This document shows, one piece after another, positions 52,253-61,200 of a stretch of DNA of 64,000 nt. The translations under genes and the position numbers were made by a program. The stretch spans positions 119,936,741-120,000,740 of the forward strand of contig OX104127.1 of assembly GCA_944470555.2 (NCBI GenBank). Direction: 5' to 3'. Numbering within the stretch: the stretch's first letter is position 1; each line of letters starts with the position of its first letter. A model generated the notes under the pieces. It was not told the origin of the DNA. It saw nothing but the letters and a program-made list of their open reading frames with translations, and made no database searches. The stretch comes from Heterobilharzia americana. Its lineage: Eukaryota > Platyhelminthes > Trematoda > Strigeidida > Schistosomatidae.

Positions 52253-55200
52253 ATGTGTGTGGTTGTGTTAGGACTTCTTGCTCATATTATACAGTTCATG
52301 TAACAGATTGTATACGATATCCTACTGAAAGCCCTGAAAGTAGATGAACTTTAGAAGCTCAATCGCGTTCACATTCCAGTCTATTTCATAAAACATTCGG
52401 TTGATGACAGTCTCCAGCCTTCCACGTCAATAACACAGTTACTCACCATTCGGCCTTGACTACGTTCTCCTAGTTGATTTGAGTTCGATCTCAATGATAT
52501 TGGCATTGTACTTTCAAGCCTTCCATCTGTCTGTTAGCTTACCAGTCTGATTATCCAATTCCATAGGATGGTAAGTAAACTGGTGAAATGTATTAACTCA
52601 TTCCTAATGGATAGTGACTGAAGGTGAAATGGAAATCTGGGCTGCGACAGGATTCGAACCAGCGACCACTGGATTCCGCGGCCTATCCTTTATCAACTGA
52701 CCTACCAGACTTGACTGCTGACCAGATTTTTATTTCACTTCAATCATCAAGGTGGGTTTTATTCGACTGGCATGAGAATTCGCGCTACTGTCCAACTAGG
52801 ACTTCTCATCCTGAATTAGAACAGGGAGCATCATACTGACTACAATTTTGAGTGTCGGGTCGAGACAGCCATGGTTTGGAAGACTCACATTATTGATGAT
52901 GACGTACAATTGACTGTGAAGTGCAGGTCATGGGTTCGAACCCTGCTGCGGTCAAAATTTTTATTTGACCTTCAATCATCTTTCAGTACCAGTCATACAA
53001 GTCTGAAAATCCACTCAGAAATCTTGTACACATATTCATATGGTAGGGATTGAACCACACTTGTATAATGTGAGGGTTAATGATATTACTATATAGCTGC
53101 CAAAACGTTGGTAGATGGAGTGTGTTAAATTATGACTAGCTTAATGTCTGTTATCTATTTCTTATCTTTTAATACAACTAACATTCCAATTCAGAAGGAT
53201 ATAAATCAACGAAGTTAAAGGTCTGAGTTTCTGTTATCATTTTCTTTTCTAAAATTGATCGAAAACATAATTTATTATCATTGAAAATATGATGACATAA
53301 TGATAATAGATTTGAAACAATCTGATTGGTTAAAAATTCTGTCTGATAGACAATATTCAAGTATATCTGAGTTCCTCTATTGCTGCATGTCTGCATTTAC
53401 ACTTCTTTGGAGAGGCGTATTGGTTTTTTACACCTTAGTCACAAAATGTAAAACGAGCGTGTTATACTAGTTGTCATTCTATGTATGGGAGATTTGGAAA
53501 TATTTCAAGTTGTTATTCATCGTAGACTGACATCATTTGGGGGAACAAAGGAAACTTGGGAGCACTGGACAGCTGTTTCGTCCTATTATGGGACTCCTCA
53601 GTAGTGCACATCCACCACCCCGCCAGGGATCGAAGCCGCCACCTCCAGGTTCTGTGGCCAGCACGTTACCATTGAGCTAGCCACTGGGTCAGAATCCAGT
53701 GGTCCATATTTCCAACTTCTGTTAGCTCACGATATAGCACAACCGCCACCCAATGTCATCGTTGAGTATCTGTCCTCACGACCATCAGGCTTTGCCGCCA
53801 CCGGTCACGTCTTCTCATTGGAACTACGGGAATACCTTTAGAAGCTAGTCACCAATGAGCACTAGTTGATTACCAAATTGGAAGATTTTTATCGAATGAT
53901 TAGACATTCTTGTTTTGCCTGTGACCAATTCTTAAAGTCTTTGATCCTTTTGTATAACTTATCCAGACTTTTTCTTATGAGTGGTTTGCGGAAGCTCTTG
54001 ATTTAGACTATTGTGTTTGTCCTAGAATTCACAGGTAACTGTTAAGCAATTCGATGACCTTACATAGAATTGTATAGCATTATGTGAACCAGATACTAGT
54101 ACTAGGCGTTTACAGGTGATGTGTAGGTCTACCAGTCAGTCATTTGAATGTTCTCCAGTGAACTGGTTTACCTTTTCACCTGGAAACTATCTACTTGACT
54201 GAATATAACCATATACTGAAAGTGATTACTTCACGTTCGTTTTAGTCTTCTAACTTAGCGTAGAATGACACACAGACAAGTATTCATACAAGTGAATTGT
54301 CTCCATATTGTCTCTTGGTTTAATTTTAAAATAATAAAGGATAGTTAGTAGCAGTGGAGTTCAGGATTCATCAGCTAAATGTACCTGCCTCCCAGTGAGT
54401 GATGTTTTCCTCACTAGGACTCAAACCAAGAACCAATCGCTTCAAAGGTCACCAAGTTATGACAACAACTTCCTGGACTCCACTAGTAGCCATTATCCAC
54501 CATTACTAAAAACCTTATATGTTGGTTTTAGACAGTGCTTAGTTGCTCAGACTGAAGTAGGAATAGGAGAGTTGGGTTCGAACCAAAGGCTCAATGATTT
54601 ATTATAAAGTGCCCTCTAAGGGGATCACATTAACCTGTAAGCCTTGAAAGACTTCTATGACTTCTGTGAAATTAGATAATTAATTATTGTCAATACTTTG
54701 AATTTACTCTTCAGGTCAGTACAACTAATCTACATGTGGATATTGCTGATGCTGTCAATGTTATGCTGTATGTTGGACAGTCAACAGATTCTGTCAATGA
54801 TATGTTATTAAATGCTGAGACAGTAATGAATACTTTAAAGTCTGCACATGTTGATATAAGCTATCTTGATAAAACTGTCAACTGGTTGAATAGAATCAAA
54901 TCATATCAGAATACTGTTTGTAATAATCATAATATTCATGAAAGTGAATATGATGGTAAGATATTACATTTTACCACTACTTTTTTGATACATTAATTAA
55001 CGTGGAATTGGTCTATAGTTGCTTAGGTGCCCAGCAGTTGGCTGTTAACAATGTAAACAGTACTTACATTGATGATGATGAGGAGGAATAGGCTTACGTC
55101 AAGCAATGTCGAAAGCTCTATAGAATGTAGAAAATCCTTTTAAAATAATTTTTATATCATGATAAGATTCATATTCAAGTTTTTTCAAGTACTTTAACTT

Positions 55201-58200
55201 TAAAGGATCCTATCAAGGTAGAACTTTAAGTTCTGAGTATATGCACCAATAAAATTGGTACCTTCTATATATGGTGAACGATAACAGTGGAAAGAAATAG
55301 AAAACTAGCTAGTCAACAGCTAAATGTCTTTCTGATGTATATTTCGTCTTCAAGTTGGTGTTCGTCATGGACTGATATTAATTAGAGAAAAATTGGAAAC
55401 TTGGAAACATTAGACGGCCGTTTCATCCTAGTATGAGCTGTTCAGCATTGTCGCCCCACTAGGGGTCGAACTCACGACCTTCAGTTCTCGTGGTCAGCAC
55501 GTTATCATTGAGCTATTCAATTGGATTCCAATAATCCATATTTTCTACATTTTTTCAGTTCATGATGCCGTCATTGAGTACCTATCCTCATGTTTGACTT
55601 GGTCACGATTTCTCATTAGAACTTCAGAAATCACCTCTCGAAGCTAGTCATTAATAAGTATATTTTATTGCATAATTTATAACAGTCCATGTTACTACAG
55701 TGCCTTAAAGTACTAAATGAAGTTGATATACGAAAAGAGACCTTTAGTGGTTATCGAATTTTTTGGAGTTAATTGTTTAACATTTTCAATCAGCTATCGA
55801 CCACACAAATGTTGATATTTACGCCTTAATTTCCAGTTACTTGAAACTTTGAATTAAATGATTCTCAGTTTTACTGACATTCTATATTCTACCTAACTTA
55901 TTATCATGTCTAGTTCCCTTCATCACTTTTAAACTGAGTAACAATAAGAAATTTTACATTATCAAATCAATTTATTGTACCCTTCCACCCTCGTCAATAT
56001 TTGTTTCAGTTACTTGTCAAATAATATGAGCTAGTTATTAGAAATGAATAGTCAATCAGTCAGTATTAACATGGGATCACTGCGTAACCGTCCGAGTTGC
56101 CACAGCTCACTACAGTACATCAAGTAGAAAGGTAGTGAGGTGAAAGATGAAGATAAGAGAATGCAGTCAAAAGAAATATTAAGTAAGAGAAGAAAGAAAA
56201 GAGGAATGACAAAATGGTGAGATTCGGTATAGCGTCGTTAACATAAGGATAATGTGTGTATACATCTACACCACTAACATCACTTCTCAGCCATGTCATC
56301 ACCATCACCATCACCTACAGTCTCAAACAACCCCTTCCTCTTCTCCCACCAACCCCAACCACACACTCTGCATCACCACACATGGCTCAAACAAACGGTG
56401 AGAGATTTCATACATTGGTGCCATGTTGTAGTCTGACCACCTCGAGCCTCGCTCCACCCTCAACCTACTTCAACCAACATTGTGTGATGAGACAGACGGC
56501 AATTAGGCATACGTAACACATGTCGGAGTCAACCATCTCAATGGATGAAGGTTCACAACCTGATCAACTGATTTACCTCTTCTCCCTCTAACTCTACACC
56601 ACCTGACTTCTGCATTACTGATGTGGTGACACCATGGAATGCGGTGGCCTATACTACGAAGGTGGTGGTGTTGGTGGTGGTCAAACACTTCATTAGAAAT
56701 GAACACCGGTTAGTCTATTTTTAAATAGGAACTTAGAAAATTTGGGGGATATAAAACTGATGGACAGAATATGGTTCAATATTTTAGGAAAAGAAATGTG
56801 ATAACATGTTAAAAACCTTTGTTTTGAAGAAAATAATTGTTGAGGTCAAGTGGAGGGAGAAGAAGTAAAAAACGACGAAAGTGTAGGATTAAAAAGCATA
56901 CAGATATACATTTAAATCAGCTTCATATAGTTACAATCCAGATAGAGGAAGCAGAGAAGATTTTCTACCAACTTCCATTTGAGATGGGTCCTATTGACTA
57001 AAGTGAACTTTACTGATGTTGTTTGATTGTTATTTTTAAGGAGTTTTGAATGCCAACTTCATTTTTAAACTGCAATCTATTGGTTCACAAACTGAACTTT
57101 CAATGAGTAGGTCACGGGTTCGAACCCCGGGCTGTATATTGAAGTTTAACCAACTAAGTAGTAGCATTAGTTTTAAACCAATAAACTTGTCTCACTATCT
57201 ATTACACAAATTTTATGCTTTTAGGTAGTCTTCGATTAGTTGAATATAAATATACTGTGAAAAATTCTTCTGCATCATTCATGACTTTTTTTTTAGATAT
57301 TCCTGGAGCATTATGGCATATATTTTTACCAGAGGATTTGACTGTACTACGTGAATTTCTATCTAGAGTGAGTGAAGATGAAACAGGTACATCAGCTGAA
57401 TCAGGCAGTGATCCAATCCATGATCAATTATTTTATCTAGATCAACCATTATTAGATCGTTTATATGATTATATGGGAATTCAACCGTGTACAATTGTAC
57501 AATTTCTTGGTGATGCTGTATTCATTCCAGCTGGAGCTGCTCATCAGGTAAAATAATTCTATTGAAAAATAACTATACAGTATTTTCGATCAGATTTCTT
57601 TGCTCCACTTCTTCATATGATACTGGACAGTTGGCTAGTGCACATGATAATGAGTAATTTGACAGTGTGTGTGTGTGTGTGTATGTTATCGCTCGTTTCC
57701 CTCGGAATTCTGATAACTCCGGTCATGAGACTAGTATTACTAACTTAAAGTGTTCTGCGGGGGTGGGGGCGGATAGACCGTAGCACATTATGCTGAATAT
57801 CCGTCGTCTGATAGGTGACAAATTGTTCTAACATAGTTTATAAAATTGATGTGACAGTAAAAAATGATCGCAGGTCCCGAAGTCTGTATGATAATCTGAA
57901 CTTCAGAGATTACTACTACTTTTAGTATACAATGTTGGCACTTATTGGCAAGAGGTATCTGGTACTAGTTAGGTGTATATTTCTTTACTCCATTTCAGTG
58001 TTGCATCATTTAACAAAATCCAGATTTTCAACACTAATTCAGTCAAGTCAGTGTTTCTATATGGTTCAGAAACTACAGACATACGTCATCAACAGCTGCC
58101 ACCTACGCTTACTCGATACTGAAGATCAGATGGCCAGAAAGTATAAGCAACAAGGAACTCACTCTGGCTGGCTGGCAACGAACCAACCAAGAACACATCA

Positions 58201-61200
58201 CCCAACAAATATGCAGAAGAAGGTTGAGATGGATTGGATTAGATATACAGTGGGAAAGAAGACGGTTTGGGGACATCACGCGTCAGGCCAGGTCGGGCCC
58301 TCGAGTCGAATTCGAATAGGAAACGACGAGTTGGGTGTCCGAAGTGAGGGTGACATGAAGGAGATAGCGTGGTGAAGAAATGAAAGGGTATGAGCAGTGG
58401 TGGATCCAGGTTAATGAGACTCCAGAGAATAGAGTGCAATGGAGACGAGCTACTGAAGCCGTGTGTTCCACTAGAAACCCAAGGGACATAATAATCATAA
58501 TGAAATCAGTTAACCTTTTGGTAACGCTGAAAAATTCACTGACAGACTACCCTCCGGTTACTAGTTCATTGTAATTTAGGCCAATTTAAGTGTAAGCAAG
58601 CAAGCAAGCACACACATTTCCCATGCTACATTATGAAGCTCAGTAACTGAACATTAGAAAATTATATATTGTGCGGCTGATGAAACTTAGGTAGCTCAAG
58701 AGCTGTTTCTACACTTGAATCAATGATATATAAGTTTAATTTCCTAAACTAATAAATTGAAACTTCGATATGTTTCTTTAAAGATCTTTACTGCTAATTA
58801 TTTGTGACAGCTGTATAGTTCAACTGAAATTTTGGATAAAATCTTTCATATTATCCATGATTTCCATCAAGGTTTTCGTTAAGATGTTAGTGAAACTTCA
58901 AATGACACAGGAACCCAGTGTAGAATTGTATCTATCATAAATCTACATTACGGCTTGAAGAAGCATTTATTTTTTCAAGTCACAAGGATTACACATCAGT
59001 TTGAAGGTTGCTTCAGATTTATGAATGAATGGTGGATGTGTAACATTTCGGAAGTTGAAAACAGAGCCTAACAACTATACATTAGCTCCCAGACTTCAGT
59101 TGTGTGACCAACTTACTTAAGTTTCTAATAACAACCTGAATTCAAATGATCTAACATCATGATTTATGCTGTTCAGTTCTCATTGATGTTGCAGGAAGAG
59201 AGAAAGAAAGAGAACGAGCTTTCATGAATGGCAAAGGTACGATCCAAGAAACACGATTGGAAGTTTATAATAAGCTATCTGACCTCACAACTCTTTATAG
59301 ATGACAGATTTCCCGGATGTACCGCCCACTTTTAAATTCAATTACCTAAGCCAATGGTTATATTCCTATGAATTATTCTCAAGTAACCGCACCTCAAATC
59401 CTTCAGATAGTGCCGGTTCTTTCTCGTTCTTCTTCTTTGCAGAATCTACAGTTGCCAGCATTTTAGAGTTCTGTGAAGAAATGATGAAGTGGTGGATGAC
59501 TGAATGCTTTGTATGCATGATTTGAGAACATTCTTTTCCGACTGATATGTTCATAGTCTTGAGGATCTGGTTGTAGTATACATTATTGGTCAGTTCTGAC
59601 CCGGAGTGAAAGGTTTCAACCATTAGCCTATGGTTTCCATAGTCATGTCGGTTGACTTTCGACTATGAAACTGACTTCTAAACTAATCATGTCTAAAGAA
59701 TGAACATTCGAATTAATGGTGTTGTTTGTAACTATATATTACTTGAGATAGTTCTGCCAACTGTTTGTCTGAAAATCCCTTCTATATGGTCACTTGATCT
59801 ATGGATTTATTTTTGTATATTTGTACATTTTGAGTTTAGCTATCTGAAATCATTGTGTTTTGGTAGACTGAAATGAAATTCAAGGTGGTGGTAGAACCTA
59901 AACTCTTGGTTTCTGTTACCACCACTCTGCTCTACCAAGTAAGCTACCAGGCCCAGGTCGGAAACCTAGTGGTTACCGGTTCGAATCTTGTCGCACCTCA
60001 TATTATCATTTCACCTTCAATTAGCCCTCAGTAACAAGAGATTTTGTCTGTTTATTTTTCTATGCGTGTACGTGTGTAATGGAGAGACAAACTGACAGAA
60101 TAATTAGTCATGATTACAGATCACAATTGTGCATCTTTCGATGATATATTAGTGCCACAGAATCGGGTTTAGATGATACAAAATCATGAGTGGAACTAAT
60201 TAGGCGATCAAGCCAACAGTAATGTTAAGAACTACAAGACTGAGATACAGGAAGGAGTGTTCATTATTGACATGTTGCACAGTAGTCATCAAATATTGTA
60301 CACCTTGCACTAAGACAGTCATTTGCACAGTATGCTTCATTTCCTTTTCTGCTTCTATCTCGATTTGCTTTTAATACGTCGATATTGTCTCTTGCGTTTC
60401 TCTGTACAGAATCTTTACCCATTGCTGGTAATTGCCGATGATTTCTGCCGCCCACTCAACATTTACTACTTATATCCATTCTGATCAGCAGCGCCCACTA
60501 TAGTTATACGCTAACTGCCTGTCGAGCAGCAAATATACTGTCTGACCAGGCATAAAATGTGGTAGTTGCTCTAAATGAATCCACATTACAGATCTTATAT
60601 ATGTGCTCACCGCTCAACTGTGCAGTCAGTGATGCTACCAGTGAACTACTACATGGATCTTGACTGATTGGTACGGTGTAAAGATGAATTGAGTACACTG
60701 ATCATTCATCCAAAGTTTGTTTCTATTATTCTATATAATTCTTATCATCAGGTAGCTTCTATCAACTTCTGAAGTTCCCAGTACTGCTACTCAGTTGAAG
60801 TGACTCACATTTGTGCTGGTTTCAAGCTGTGAATACCATCTCTATTAAAGGGAATACAACTGTAGATCTATCTTGTCGCTAGTTACTGAGAATCATCGAG
60901 CCTAGTTGGAATATATTTTCCCGTTGGTTGATGTTATGTTTATCTTGGTGGCTAGCAATGAATGAAATGCAAGATGCGCGTTTCGTCCTATCTGAGACTC
61001 ATCAGCCAGATGTACCTGCACCCCAGTACGTGTTGTTATTCCCTCTCAGACTCAGGACCAGTACTCACTGCGCTATCCACTAGGCCACTGATGCACGACA
61101 GCCACCCCTTATGCAAACAGTATCAGTTGTTATTTAGACGGTGGGGGCTCCTGTACCCCAGTGATCTAGTGGATAACCCCTTGGTATTTGAAGTGGTAGA

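Noticed and set aside
59301..59623. Overlapping ORFs as a transposase or host exon
   Set aside because: I could not match either strand to any family, and splice signals in phase with KDM3 are absent.
60264..60698. Minus ORFs with several cysteines as a gag-like zinc knuckle
   Set aside because: The cysteine spacing does not fit CX2CX4HX4C, and no other LTR-element feature is nearby.
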